From Mycobacteroides immunogenum (lineage in GTDB: Bacteria; Actinomycetota; Actinomycetes; Mycobacteriales; Mycobacteriaceae): a DNA stretch of 64,000 nt. The notes beneath the pieces were generated by a model, which was given only the letters and a program-made list of their open reading frames with translations, ran no database searches and was not told where the DNA came from. Positions 15,226 to 24,023 of the stretch are shown piece by piece. The position numbers were made by a program, and so were the translations under genes. Where the stretch lies: contig NZ_CP011530.1 of the NCBI RefSeq assembly GCF_001605725.1, forward strand, positions 5,456,001 to 5,520,000, written 5' to 3'. The number at the start of each line of letters is the position of its first letter. Position 1 is the stretch's first letter.

Positions 15226-16322
15226 AAATTGCACAGATAGAGGCAATCCCGTTCGCCATCCCCTACCGCAAGCCACTGCGATTCGCCTCGGGCGAGATCA
15301 GCGCTGCCAATCACGTGCTGGTCCGGGTGACTACCGAAGACGGGATCGTCGGCATCGCCGAGGCACCGCCACGCCCGTTCACGTACGGCGAGACCCAGCG
15401 CGGCATCGTCGCCGTCATCGAGGACATCTTCGCACCCCAACTGCTGGGACTCAGCTTGTGGCAGCGCGAGGTCGCTGCTGAGCGGCTGGCCCGGACGATC
15501 GGAAACCCCACCGCGAAATCGGCCATCGACATGGCGATGTGGGATGCGTGGGGCAAGTCTGTGGGCGCGACAGTCACCGAGTTGCTCGGTGGATACAGCG
15601 ATCGCCTCCGGGTCAGCCACATGCTCGGCTTCGATCAACCGGAAGCCATGGTGGCCGAGGCCGAGGAGATCCGGGAGCACTACGGGATAAACACATTCAA
15701 GGTCAAGGTGGGGCGCCGACCGGTACAGCTCGATATCGCCATCGTCTGTGCGCTGCGCGAACGATTCGGCGCCGACATCGAGCTCTACGTCGACGGAAAC
15801 CGGGGCTGGACGGCGAGTGAGTCACTGGCCGCCATGCGGCAGATGGCCGATCTGAATCTTCTCTTCGCCGAGGAACTCAATCCCGCTGACGATGTGGTCG
15901 GCCGGCGCTGGCTGGTCAGACATCTGGATATCCCGTTCATCGCCGATGAATCCGCGACCACGCCCGCCGAAGTGACACGCAGCATCCTGGACGGTGCCGC
16001 CACTGCGATCAGCATCAAGACCGCACGCAGTGGCTTCATCCAAGGGCGCCGCGTGCTGCACCTCGCCGAGGGGCTTGGTGTCGAAGTGGTCATGGGCAAT
16101 CAGATCGATGGCCAGATCGGGTCGGCGTGCACGGTCGCGTTCGGCGCGGCGTTCGCGCACACCTCACGCCGGGCGGCAGAGCTGTCGAACTTCCTGGACA
16201 TGTGCGACGACCTACTGACCGAACCACTCCGCATCACCAACGGTGAGCTGCGTGTCGCGCAAGGCAACGGGCTCGGGATCACCGTCGACCCCGAAAAACT
16301 GCAGCGCTACCGGCTCAATTGA
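15222..16322 (+). CDS. catB: Muconate cycloisomerase
   Basis: A 366-residue enolase-superfamily enzyme. All catalytic and metal residues expected in the muconate-lactonizing group are present with the right spacing: Lys160 and Lys162 (FKVKVG), Asp191 (YVDGNRGW), Glu217 (FAEELNP), Asp242 (IADESA) and Lys266 (SIKTARSG). It converts cis,cis-muconate to muconolactone, the step before catC. The real start is the ATG at 15222, overlapping catR; a longer in-frame ORF from 14943 is a shadow inside catR. Confidence 0.94.
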   Translation: MKIAQIEAIPFAIPYRKPLRFASGEISAANHVLVRVTTEDGIVGIAEAPPRPFTYGETQRGIVAVIEDIFAPQLLGLSLWQREVAAERLARTIGNPTAKSAIDMAMWDAWGKSVGATVTELLGGYSDRLRVSHMLGFDQPEAMVAEAEEIREHYGINTFKVKVGRRPVQLDIAIVCALRERFGADIELYVDGNRGWTASESLAAMRQMADLNLLFAEELNPADDVVGRRWLVRHLDIPFIADESATTPAEVTRSILDGAATAISIKTARSGFIQGRRVLHLAEGLGVEVVMGNQIDGQIGSACTVAFGAAFAHTSRRAAELSNFLDMCDDLLTEPLRITNGELRVAQGNGLGITVDPEKLQRYRLN

Positions 16323-16346
16323 ACCACCAGCCAAGGAGATCACCCG

Positions 16347-16631
16347 ATGCTCTTTCACGTACACATGAACGTCCATATTCCCGTCGATATGGACCCAGAT
16401 GCGCTGGCCGACACCGTCGCCCGAGAAAGGGCCTACTCCCAGGAGCTACAACGGAGCGGGACCTGGGTACACATCTGGCGCATCGTCGGCGAGTACGCCA
16501 ACTTCTCCATCTTTGATGTGGCATCCAATGACGAGCTCCACGGGATCTTGTCCAACCTCCCACTCTTCCCCTACATGGACATCACCGTCACACCCCTGGC
16601 AACCCACCCATCGGATGTGACGGCGGGATGA
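16347..16631 (+). CDS. catC: Muconolactone Delta-isomerase
   Basis: A 94-residue protein, the usual size for CatC, beginning MLFHVHMNVHIPVDMDPDAL with AAGGAG upstream. Family hallmarks are the (M/L)xxVxMxVxxP start, ERAYSQELQRSGTW and the PLFPYMDITVTPLATHPS end. It isomerises muconolactone to beta-ketoadipate enol-lactone, the substrate of the enol-lactonase at 13450. The stop overlaps the CoA-transferase A start. Confidence 0.95.
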   Translation: MLFHVHMNVHIPVDMDPDALADTVARERAYSQELQRSGTWVHIWRIVGEYANFSIFDVASNDELHGILSNLPLFPYMDITVTPLATHPSDVTAG

Positions 16632-17323
16632 CGCGCACACTGTTACTCCATGACGCCGATGCTGCCGTGGCCGGAATAGAGGACGGCTCAACGATTTTGG
16701 TAGGCGGCTTCGGCCTGGCTGGCATGCCGTTCGACCTCATCGACGCGCTCATCCGGCAGGGTGCCGCCGATCTCACCATCGTGTCCAACAACGCGGGCAA
16801 CGGCGCGGTGGGCCTGGCCGCCTTGCTGCAGGCCGGACGTGTTCGCAAAGTGATCTGTTCCTTTCCACGACAATCGGATTCGTATGTATTCGATGAGCTG
16901 TACCTGTCCGGCCGCGTCGACCTCGAGGTGGTGCCGCAGGGCACTCTCGCCGAGCGGATGCGTGCGGCCGGGGCCGGCATCGGCGGCTTCTTCTGTCCCA
17001 CCGGAGTCGGCACACCCCTCGCCGAAGGCAAGGAATCGCGGATGATCGACGGTCGGGAGTACCTGCTCGAACTGCCCATCCATGGCGACGTCGCGCTGAT
17101 CGCCGCGCATCGTGCGGACGCCATGGGCAACTTGGTGTACCGGAAGACCGCGCGTAACTTCGGCCCGGTGATGGCGACGGCAGCGACCACCACAATCGTT
17201 CAGGTCACCGAGGTAGTTCCGGCCGGCACCCTGGACCCCGAATCGATCATCACCCCTTCTATTTTCGTCGACCGGATGGTGCAAGTCCGGCCACGTCACT
17301 ATCTCGTGGCGGGTGCCCGATGA
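16628..17323 (+). CDS. 3-oxoacid/3-oxoadipate CoA-transferase subunit A
   Basis: A 231-residue CoA-transferase family I alpha subunit: SILVGGFGLAGMPFDLIDAL near the start, VSNNAGNG, and the oxyanion-forming GVGTPLAEGKE loop. With subunit B it moves CoA from succinyl-CoA to a 3-oxoacid. In this operon the acceptor is most likely beta-ketoadipate (PcaI role), although ScoA-type acetoacetate transferases look alike. ATGA overlaps join it to catC and to subunit B. Confidence 0.9.
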   Translation: MTRTLLLHDADAAVAGIEDGSTILVGGFGLAGMPFDLIDALIRQGAADLTIVSNNAGNGAVGLAALLQAGRVRKVICSFPRQSDSYVFDELYLSGRVDLEVVPQGTLAERMRAAGAGIGGFFCPTGVGTPLAEGKESRMIDGREYLLELPIHGDVALIAAHRADAMGNLVYRKTARNFGPVMATAATTTIVQVTEVVPAGTLDPESIITPSIFVDRMVQVRPRHYLVAGAR

Positions 17324-18000
17324 TCCCTACGCAGCCTGCTATCGAAATCGGCGGTGCCCGTGAGCATCTCGACCAAGCACCACGGACCATGGACGAGCTC
17401 GCCGCAGCCATCGCCGCCGAGATTCCGGATGGCTCCTACGTCAATCTCGGGATCGGCCAGCCCACCAAGGTCGCCGATCACCTGTCGCCCGAGCCGGGCG
17501 TGGTGCTCCACACCGAGAACGGCATGCTCGGTATGGGTCCGGCGGCCCACGGCGACGCCGTGGACCCCGACCTCACCAACGCGGGCAAGGCTCCCGTCAC
17601 CGAGCTTCCCGGCGCCGCCTACTTTCATCAGGCCGACTCGTTCGCCATGATGCGCGGCGGGCATCTCGACATCTGCGTGCTGGGCGCCTACCAGGTGTCT
17701 TTCGCCGGCGATCTGGCCAACTGGCACACCGGAACTCCCGGAGCCATCCCCGCAGTGGGCGGTGCCATGGATCTGGCGATCGGTGCCAAGTGCGTCTACG
17801 TGCTCATGTCCATGTTCGCCAAGAACGGCACACCGAAATTGGTGCCGGAATGCACGTACCCGCTCACCGGCAAGTCGTGTGTGAATCGGATCTACACCGA
17901 GTTCGCGGAGATCGAGCTGGGCCCCGCCGGGGCGCGCATTATCGAAACGTACGGAATCTCCGCCCAGGAACTGGGCGAGAGACTTCTCTCCACGCGCTGA
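17320..18000 (+). CDS. 3-oxoacid/3-oxoadipate CoA-transferase subunit B
   Basis: A 226-residue beta subunit. Glu66 in LHTENGMLGMGP is the catalytic glutamate that forms the CoA thioester, preceded by VNLGIGQPTKVADHL. MRGGHLDICVLGAYQV and the C-terminal GPAGARIIETYGI complete the family pattern. It begins in a 4-base overlap with subunit A. Product: beta-ketoadipyl-CoA, if the operon assignment is right. Confidence 0.91.
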   Translation: MIPTQPAIEIGGAREHLDQAPRTMDELAAAIAAEIPDGSYVNLGIGQPTKVADHLSPEPGVVLHTENGMLGMGPAAHGDAVDPDLTNAGKAPVTELPGAAYFHQADSFAMMRGGHLDICVLGAYQVSFAGDLANWHTGTPGAIPAVGGAMDLAIGAKCVYVLMSMFAKNGTPKLVPECTYPLTGKSCVNRIYTEFAEIELGPAGARIIETYGISAQELGERLLSTR

Positions 18001-18059
18001 TCCAGCGGAGCACCGAAGGCGCCTATACATGGGCACGAACATCGGCCATGCTCGGCGGT

Positions 18060-18809
18060 ATGCCTGTGACGATCGAGAAGCGCGACCGGATCTGCGTGAT
18101 CCAGATGAACCGTCCGGAGAAGCGCAATGCCATCAACCCAGCAATGACACTGGCGCTGGACGCGGCTCTCAATGAGTTCGAAGACGATGCCGAGATGTGG
18201 GTTGCCGTGCTGACGGGCTACCGCCAAGGCTTTTGCGCAGGAACCGATCTCGCTGAATCTTCCGGCCCACGTACCGACCGTGGTGGAGAGTATGGCGTGG
18301 TCCGGCGCGCGCGTCGCAAGCCACTGATCGCTGCTGTCGAGGGAATGGCCCTTGGCGGTGGAATGGAGATCGTGCTGGCCTGCGACCTGGTGGTGGCGTC
18401 CACGTCGGCAACCTTCGGACTCCCCGAGGCGCGCCGCGGCGTGATCGCTACGTGTGGCGGGCTGTTCCGCGCACAGCGCGCCCTACCGGTGAACATCGCA
18501 CGGCAGATACTCCTCACCGGCGAGCCGATATCCGCGGACCGCGCATACCAGCTGGGGTTGGTGAACGAAGTAACCGAGGACGGTGCCGCCCTGCACGCCG
18601 CCGTCGCATTGGCTCAGCGGATAGTGCTCAATTCGCCGGTGTCCGTGCAGGAGAGCCTGCTCGCCACGAACAAGGCGTTCGACCACGCCGACGCCGCCGG
18701 CTGGCGAGACACCGAGACAGCATTCGAAGCCGTGCTGCAGTCCGCGGACATGGCAGAAGGGATCACCGCGTTCTTCGAACGCCGTCCGCCACGCTGGACA
18801 GGCAACTAG
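18060..18809 (+). CDS. Enoyl-CoA hydratase/isomerase
   Basis: A 249-residue crotonase-fold protein: VIQMNRPEKRNAINPAM at the start, GFCAGTDLAE as the first oxyanion loop, and AVEGMALGGGMEIVLACD as the second. The acid/base region reads GLPEARRGVIATCGG. The start could be ATG 18060 or ATG 18048; neither has a strong ribosome site. It follows the CoA-transferase by 59 bases on the same strand, so it may act on acyl-CoA products of the same route, though the beta-ketoadipate pathway itself does not need a hydratase. Confidence 0.86.
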   Translation: MPVTIEKRDRICVIQMNRPEKRNAINPAMTLALDAALNEFEDDAEMWVAVLTGYRQGFCAGTDLAESSGPRTDRGGEYGVVRRARRKPLIAAVEGMALGGGMEIVLACDLVVASTSATFGLPEARRGVIATCGGLFRAQRALPVNIARQILLTGEPISADRAYQLGLVNEVTEDGAALHAAVALAQRIVLNSPVSVQESLLATNKAFDHADAAGWRDTETAFEAVLQSADMAEGITAFFERRPPRWTGN

Positions 18810-18817
18810 CCCGATTC

Positions 18818-19774
18818 CTAGTGGCCGGCGTTACGCGCCAGGTCGATCGCGTACTGATTCACGAAGGTGCCCGCCCTCGGGTCTCCCCGGTCGCATGAAC
18901 CATCGGATTCACCCGGACGCTTGACCCACAGGTAGGCATCCACGTTCGGGTTGCCGGTGGCAGTGGTCGGCGGGGTGCCCAATGCGCGACCGCTCGGGTT
19001 GCACCAATAGAGCGCATCAGCGGTCGGACCGGCTCCGTTACGCGAGGTGTCGATCACGTAGTGCGCGCCGTTGGTCATGCCGGAGATCGCATCGCCGTAG
19101 CCGATCTCCTCGTCGGTGGTGAAGAAGTTCGCGGTGTTCAGGCTGAAGCCCCGCGCCTTGCTGACACCGACCTCGTTGAGCCTGGCGGCCATAGTGTCCG
19201 CACTGACCCAACGCGAATGGCCGCCGTCGATGTAGAGGGCGGTGGCCGGATTGCGGGTCAGGGTGTCCACGGCGTAGCGCATCAGATCAAAACGTTCCTG
19301 GCGCTGGCCGCCCGACAGGCAATCAGCCATGGCCAGCGCGTCGGGTTCGAGGATGACCACCGCCGGGCCGGCTCCGATGGCGGACGCCACTCCGTCAATC
19401 CACCCCTTGTACGCGTCGGCGGACCCGAACCCACCGGCGGCGAAGCTGCCGCAGTCGCGGTGCGGGATGGCGTACAACGCCAGAACCGGGGTGGCACCGG
19501 AGGCCTGTGCCGTACTGATGTATTTCGCATCCACGCTGGGCGAGGACACGTTGTCCATCCAATACGCCTGCGGCGTGTTCGCGATGGACGTCAGTTCGGG
19601 GCTGCCTGCACCCTGCGCGGCACGCATGGCCGCCGAGTTGGGGTTGACGTAAAACCCCTGACCATCCAGTGGGTTGTCGGCCTGGGCCACCGGGCCCAAA
19701 AGCACGCCAAAGAACATCGCGGCAAGGCAGGGAGCAATCCATCGCACAACAGCACCGGCAGCTGAGGAAATCAC
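18818..19774 (-). CDS. Exported glycoside hydrolase family 6 (cellulase-like)
   Basis: A 318-residue protein with a signal peptide (residues 1-32, cleavage near AQA-DN). Both GH6 signatures are present: LYAIPHRDCGS (residues 100-110) and VVILEPDALA (139-148), with Asp145 the expected catalytic acid. It should cleave beta-1,4-glucan chains by inversion. Mycobacteria do not live on cellulose, but several keep GH6 proteins resembling CelA1, linked to biofilm cellulose or host material. Monocistronic, convergent with the enoyl-CoA hydratase. Confidence 0.92.
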   Translation of the reverse strand: MISSAAGAVVRWIAPCLAAMFFGVLLGPVAQADNPLDGQGFYVNPNSAAMRAAQGAGSPELTSIANTPQAYWMDNVSSPSVDAKYISTAQASGATPVLALYAIPHRDCGSFAAGGFGSADAYKGWIDGVASAIGAGPAVVILEPDALAMADCLSGGQRQERFDLMRYAVDTLTRNPATALYIDGGHSRWVSADTMAARLNEVGVSKARGFSLNTANFFTTDEEIGYGDAISGMTNGAHYVIDTSRNGAGPTADALYWCNPSGRALGTPPTTATGNPNVDAYLWVKRPGESDGSCDRGDPRAGTFVNQYAIDLARNAGH

Positions 19775-19823
19775 CTCAGAAAACTAGCGGCCACGCTCCA
19801 TGATCGCCAGTCGCCCCCGGCGA

Positions 19824-20081
19824 TTACCTCAGCATGGTGTGCGCGGGGTCATCCACTTCCTGCTGGTCTTCGCACGCGCCCAGCTCATTGACGAGCACAC
19901 AGTTGTCTCCACCGTTCTGCTCACTGGGCGTGTCCCGCACACAGTCACCGACGGCGTTCTCCTCCTCGCACATGAGATGGCTCTGTGGCATCGCGGATGC
20001 CACCTCGGGCATGGAGACTTGGTAAGCGCCTGCAATTGCTATCGCACAGGCTCCTGCGGCGATCCCTTTGATGATGGTCAC
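19824..20081 (-). CDS. Small exported cysteine-containing protein
   Basis: An 85-residue protein from a GTG at 20081, preceded by AAGGGAGG. Residues 1-31 form a signal peptide ending EVASA. The mature part is acidic with four Cys (MCEEEN, DCVRD, NCVLV, ACEDQ), suggesting two disulfides outside the cell. No family recognised. It is 49 bases upstream of the GH6 gene on the same strand. Confidence 0.68.
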   Translation of the reverse strand: MTIIKGIAAGACAIAIAGAYQVSMPEVASAMPQSHLMCEEENAVGDCVRDTPSEQNGGDNCVLVNELGACEDQQEVDDPAHTMLR

Positions 20082-20315
20082 TGCGGTGCCCTCCCTTCTT
20101 TCCGTGGGCACAACCCCTGACCTTTGAGTTTACGGCCGAGCGCACGCAACGGAACACGATCTTGGTAATCCCTTCGAGGGGTACTCGTCACATCGTGGTC
20201 ACCGGTTGTTGGCCAGGGCGCCAGTCCGCGACAGCGTCCCTGGACGCACTGGCGGCGCGCTAATGTGCTCAGGTCGGCAACAGCGAACATGCCGGTAGAA
20301 AAGTTGGACACATTC

Positions 20316-21344
20316 ATGACTGCACCTGTAGACGCGTCGGCACTCGAAGCGCGAGTCGGCCACTACTACCAGATGGACGGCCCCTACCTGGTCGGCCGCG
20401 AGAAGGTGCGCGAATACGCCCGCGCCGTGCAGGACTACCACCCCTCCCACTGGGATGAGGCCGCAGCTGCCGATCTGGGCTACTCGGGTGTGGTGGCGCC
20501 GTTAACGTTCACGTCCACCCCCGCCATGGCGTGTAACCGTCGCATGTTCGAGTCGGTGGTGGTCGGATACGACACCTACCTGCAGACCGAAGAGGTCTTT
20601 GAACAGCACCGCCCGATCGTCGCCGGGGACGAACTGCACATCGACGTGGAACTGACGTCCGTGCGCCGCGTAGCGGGGCGCGACCTGATCACCGTGACCA
20701 ACACCTTTACCGACACGGCCGGCGAGCGGGTGCACACCCTGCACACCACCGTCGTCGGAGTCACCGCCGATGAGATCAGCCCGGGGACGATGGCCGCTGT
20801 TCAGAAGGCGATGATGCATGACGTCGACTTCTCCGGAATCGGCGCCTCGGAAGACTCCTACGTCAAGACGGTGCGGCCCGTGACCGAGGTACGGATGGCC
20901 GGGGACACCGCCCGCCGCCCGGGGACGCCGTCGTTCGATGACGTCAAGGTCGGCGACGAATTGCCGGTGCACCACACCCGACTGTCACGAGGTGATCTGG
21001 TCAATTATGCCGGGGTGGCGGGTGACGCCAACCCCATTCACTGGGACGAGGAGATCGCCAAGCTGGCCGGGCTACCCGATGTGATCGCGCACGGAATGCT
21101 CACCATGGGGCTGGGCGCCGGGTTCTTCTCCGCGTGGTCGGGCGATCCCGGTGCGGTCACCCGCTACGCAGTGCGGCTATCCGCACCCGCGATTGTCTCG
21201 GCCGGCGAGGGCGCGGACATCGAATTCGGCGGCAAGATCAAATCGCTGGATCCGGACACCCGCTCCGGTGTCGTCGTGGTTACCGCGAAGTCCAGCGGTA
21301 AGAAGATCTTTGGGCTCGCGACGATGAGTGTGCGCTTCGGCTGA
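20316..21344 (+). CDS. Fused HadA/HadB-type (3R)-hydroxyacyl-ACP dehydratase
   Basis: A 342-residue protein with two hot-dog folds. The N-terminal half (VGREKVREYARAVQDYHPSH) resembles the HadA-like FAS1_DHR domain. The C-terminal half carries the hydratase 2 motif YAGVAGDANPIHWDEEIAKL with the catalytic Asp/His pair, then DVIAHGMLTMGL. It would dehydrate 3-hydroxyacyl chains during fatty or mycolic acid elongation. Fused two-domain dehydratases homologous to HadAB are known in mycobacteria. The start is taken at ATG 20316; ATG 20289 is an alternative. Confidence 0.88.
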   Translation: MTAPVDASALEARVGHYYQMDGPYLVGREKVREYARAVQDYHPSHWDEAAAADLGYSGVVAPLTFTSTPAMACNRRMFESVVVGYDTYLQTEEVFEQHRPIVAGDELHIDVELTSVRRVAGRDLITVTNTFTDTAGERVHTLHTTVVGVTADEISPGTMAAVQKAMMHDVDFSGIGASEDSYVKTVRPVTEVRMAGDTARRPGTPSFDDVKVGDELPVHHTRLSRGDLVNYAGVAGDANPIHWDEEIAKLAGLPDVIAHGMLTMGLGAGFFSAWSGDPGAVTRYAVRLSAPAIVSAGEGADIEFGGKIKSLDPDTRSGVVVVTAKSSGKKIFGLATMSVRFG

Positions 21345-21364
21345 GCCGGCACCGCCGTCCTCAG

Positions 21365-23023
21365 CTAGCCCTCCGTGACGCGGCCGTTGTCGACGGTCCA
21401 CGAACGGTCCAACCGAATGTTCTGCAGCATCCGGCGGTCGTGCGTCACCAGCAACAGCGCACCCTCATAGGTCTCCAGGGCCTGCTCAAGCTGCTCGATG
21501 GCGGGCAGGTCAAGGTGGTTTGTCGGCTCATCGAGAACCAACACATTGGTGCCACAGGCCTGCAGCAGCGCAAGGCCCGCACGTGTGCGCTCACCGGGCG
21601 ACAGCTCGTCGACGGTGCGCTCCACGTGGTCTGCGCGCAGCCCGAATTTCGCCAGCAGAGTTCGCACATCGGCGGTCGACCATGACGGCACCCGCTGCTC
21701 GAAGCGATCGACCAGCTTGTCTGTGCCAGTGAAATCGGCACGCGCCTGGTCGATCTCGCCGATCGCGACATTAGCGCCCAGGCTCGCCCGGCCCTCATCG
21801 GGCTGCCGGCGGCCCAAAAGCAGCCGCAACAACGTGGACTTACCCGCCCCATTGGGACCCGTGATACCGATCCGCTCGCCCGCGTCGATTTGAAGCGACA
21901 CCGGGCCAAGGACGAATTCACCTTGCCGCACAACAGCATTCTCAAGGGTGGCAACAACCGAGCTCGATCTGGGCGCGGCGCCGATGGTGAACTCGAGCAC
22001 CCACTCCTTGCGGGGTTCGACGACCTCCTCAAGGCGCGCGATGCGGCTTTCCATCTGGCGCACCTTCTGCGCCTGCTTCTCACTGGACTCGGAGGCCGCG
22101 CGGCGGCGGATCTTGTCATTGTCGGGCGCCTTCCGTATCGCATTGCGGACGCCCTGGCTTGACCATTCCCGCTGAGTTCTGGCGCGTGCCACCAGATCTG
22201 CCTTCTTATCGGCGAACTCTTCGTACTGTTCGCGCCGGTGCCGCCGGGCAACCGCCCGCTCGTCCAAATAGCTCTCGTAGCCGCCCCCAAAAACGGTGGT
22301 CATGTTCTGCGCCAGGTCCAATTCGAGAACGTGTGTGACACTGCGGGCAAGGAACTCACGATCGTGACTCACCAGCACCACACCACCGCGCAGGTCCCGG
22401 ACGAAGTCCTCCAGCCGCGCCAGCCCATCGAGGTCGAGATCATTGGTCGGCTCGTCCAGCAGCACGATGTCGAACCGCGACAACACCAAGGCCGCCAACC
22501 CGACACGTGCCGCCTGCCCACCCGACAGAGACGTCATCAGGGTCGTCGCCGGTTGCACTGTCGCCGGGCCAAGGCCCAGGTCGGCCAGCACCGCGGGCAA
22601 CCGTTCGTCGAGATCGGCCGCACCGGAGGCAAGCCAGCGATCAAACGCGGCAGAGTATTCCTCTGCTGGATCGGCGGTGCCCTCAACGTGGTCCGCCAAC
22701 GCGGAAGCCGCTGCTTCCATGGCCTGGGTCGCGGCCTCACATCCCGTGCGACGTGCGATGTAGGCGGACACGGTTTCTCCCGGTACACGCTCATGCTCCT
22801 GAGGCAGCCAACCGATGAACGCATCACTCGGCGCGACGCTGACTACTCCGGCAAGCGGTTCCAGGTCCCCGGCCAGGATCCGCAGCAGGGTGCTCTTTCC
22901 GGCGCCGTTGGCGCCCACGACTCCGACCACATCACCCGGAGCCACGGTTACGTCAAGCCCTTCGAAGAGCGTGCGGTGTGCGAAACCGCCGGCCAGATTC
23001 TTCGCGACAAGCGTTGCCGTCAT
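21365..23023 (-). CDS. ABC-F family ATPase
   Basis: A 552-residue soluble protein with two ABC domains and no membrane segments. Walker A sites are GVVGANGAGKSTLL and GITGPNGAGKSTLL; signatures are SLSGGQAARVGLA and LSPGERTRAGLA; Walker B sites are LLDEPTNDLDL and LDEPTNHLDL. The basic linker between the domains is that of ABC-F translation factors (EttA/Uup, or antibiotic-protection types). Members act on the ribosome. Sequence alone does not say whether it is housekeeping or protects against antibiotics. Convergent with the HadAB fusion. Confidence 0.92.
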   Translation of the reverse strand: MTATLVAKNLAGGFAHRTLFEGLDVTVAPGDVVGVVGANGAGKSTLLRILAGDLEPLAGVVSVAPSDAFIGWLPQEHERVPGETVSAYIARRTGCEAATQAMEAAASALADHVEGTADPAEEYSAAFDRWLASGAADLDERLPAVLADLGLGPATVQPATTLMTSLSGGQAARVGLAALVLSRFDIVLLDEPTNDLDLDGLARLEDFVRDLRGGVVLVSHDREFLARSVTHVLELDLAQNMTTVFGGGYESYLDERAVARRHRREQYEEFADKKADLVARARTQREWSSQGVRNAIRKAPDNDKIRRRAASESSEKQAQKVRQMESRIARLEEVVEPRKEWVLEFTIGAAPRSSSVVATLENAVVRQGEFVLGPVSLQIDAGERIGITGPNGAGKSTLLRLLLGRRQPDEGRASLGANVAIGEIDQARADFTGTDKLVDRFEQRVPSWSTADVRTLLAKFGLRADHVERTVDELSPGERTRAGLALLQACGTNVLVLDEPTNHLDLPAIEQLEQALETYEGALLLVTHDRRMLQNIRLDRSWTVDNGRVTEG

Positions 23024-23080
23024 CGGTTCATCGTCGCATCACCACCGTGCGGTGGAACTCACGCACGCCTGGCCTTCAGA

Positions 23081-23096
23081 TTGTTAACATCGCGCC
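23081..23096 (+). promoter_or_regulatory. Leaderless promoter, copy 1
   Basis: TTGTTAACATCGCGCC directly precedes the GTG start at 23097. TAACAT is a TANNNT -10 box placed 6 bases before the start codon, so transcription would begin at or next to the start codon. The identical 16 bases precede the paralogue at 46938. Confidence 0.65.
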
Positions 23097-23894
23097 GTGC
23101 ACGAGTCGTCGGCATCCGAACCGCACCACGGAACCTTCTTCGTATCGCGCCGCGACGCCCTCCGGTACGCCTTGGCCGCTCCCCTGCTCGCGGGCCTGCC
23201 GATTCTCACCTCGCCCCGCGCGTCGGCCGAAGGCCTGCGGTTGATCGACTTCACCGAGCGGCTGGTCACGCCAGAACAGATCAAGGCGGCCGGCTACGCG
23301 GGTGCGCTCGTCTACGTATCGGAGTTGCGGCCGGGCGCGGACTTCGACTTCAAACCGGTCACTCGTGAGTACACCGACGGGCTACGCGCGGCGGGGCTGC
23401 ACATCGTCAGCTGCTACCAGTACGGCAAACCAGGTTGGCCGACACCGTCGGATTTCACCCGTGGCTACGACGGCGGGATTGCGGACGCACAGACCGCGCT
23501 GCGCCTGCATGGCGCTGCCGGCGGACCGGCTACCGCACCCATCTTCTTCAGCGTCGACGAAGATATCGACGAGAAGGCCTGGAAAACGCTGGCCGTTCAA
23601 TGGTTTCGGGGCATCAACGCGGTGCTGGGCGTTCGCCGCACCGGCATCTACGGGAGCGCGCGTGCCTGTGGCTGGGCCATCGGCGACGACGTGATCGGAC
23701 ACTCGACGACTGCCGGATATCGGTGGGCCTGGCAGACCCGCGCATGGTCGGGGGGCGCTCGTGAGCAGGCGGCGGTGCTGTACCAAACCGCGGTCAACAC
23801 CGCGTCCAATCCGGGTCCACTCATCGACGATGTCCACGTTGACGTCGATGACGTTCTGGCAACCGATTTTGGTCAGTGGTCGCTAGCCCGATAG
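23097..23894 (+). CDS. Tat-exported DUF1906 (Rv2525c-like) glycoside-hydrolase-like protein
   Basis: A 265-residue protein. A twin-arginine signal (VSRRDALRYALAAPLLAGLP) ends near ASAEG. The mature domain begins LRLIDFTERLVTPEQIKAAG, with FFSVDEDID and GIYGSARACGWA motifs, and matches the Rv2525c/DUF1906 family, whose fold resembles glycoside hydrolases. The M. tuberculosis relative is a Tat substrate linked to cell-wall and beta-lactam phenotypes. A close paralogue lies at 46938-47750 with the same promoter sequence. The enzymatic activity is unproven. Confidence 0.9.
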   Translation: MHESSASEPHHGTFFVSRRDALRYALAAPLLAGLPILTSPRASAEGLRLIDFTERLVTPEQIKAAGYAGALVYVSELRPGADFDFKPVTREYTDGLRAAGLHIVSCYQYGKPGWPTPSDFTRGYDGGIADAQTALRLHGAAGGPATAPIFFSVDEDIDEKAWKTLAVQWFRGINAVLGVRRTGIYGSARACGWAIGDDVIGHSTTAGYRWAWQTRAWSGGAREQAAVLYQTAVNTASNPGPLIDDVHVDVDDVLATDFGQWSLAR

Positions 23895-24004
23895 CGCGCA
23901 ATACCCGCAGATCCGGGATGCCCTGGGGTTATTGGACAATGGACCAGAAGTAGACCGCCGCAACCGGGCCAGCCGGCGCCTCACAGGAACTTCACAATTC
24001 GAAG

Positions 24005-24023
24005 GAAGGTTACGCTAACCTAC
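24005..24023. promoter_or_regulatory. IdeR-like iron box upstream of PPE gene
   Basis: The perfect dyad AGGTTA-CGC-TAACCT lies at 24007-24021. Against the mycobacterial IdeR consensus (TTAGGTTAGGCTAACCTAA), the 19-base site matches at 15 positions and keeps both half-sites. It is 150 bases before the PPE start and the only forward gene near it is the PPE gene. Iron-dependent repression is inferred. Confidence 0.65.

Noticed and set aside
14622..15680. 352-residue reverse ORF across catR and catB
   Set aside because: Both forward genes carry full catalytic or DNA-binding motifs; the reverse frame is low-complexity.
22238..23368. 376-residue ORF opposite the ABC-F gene
   Set aside because: Antisense shadow of a clear ABC-F protein, with no family features; it also runs into the DUF1906 gene.
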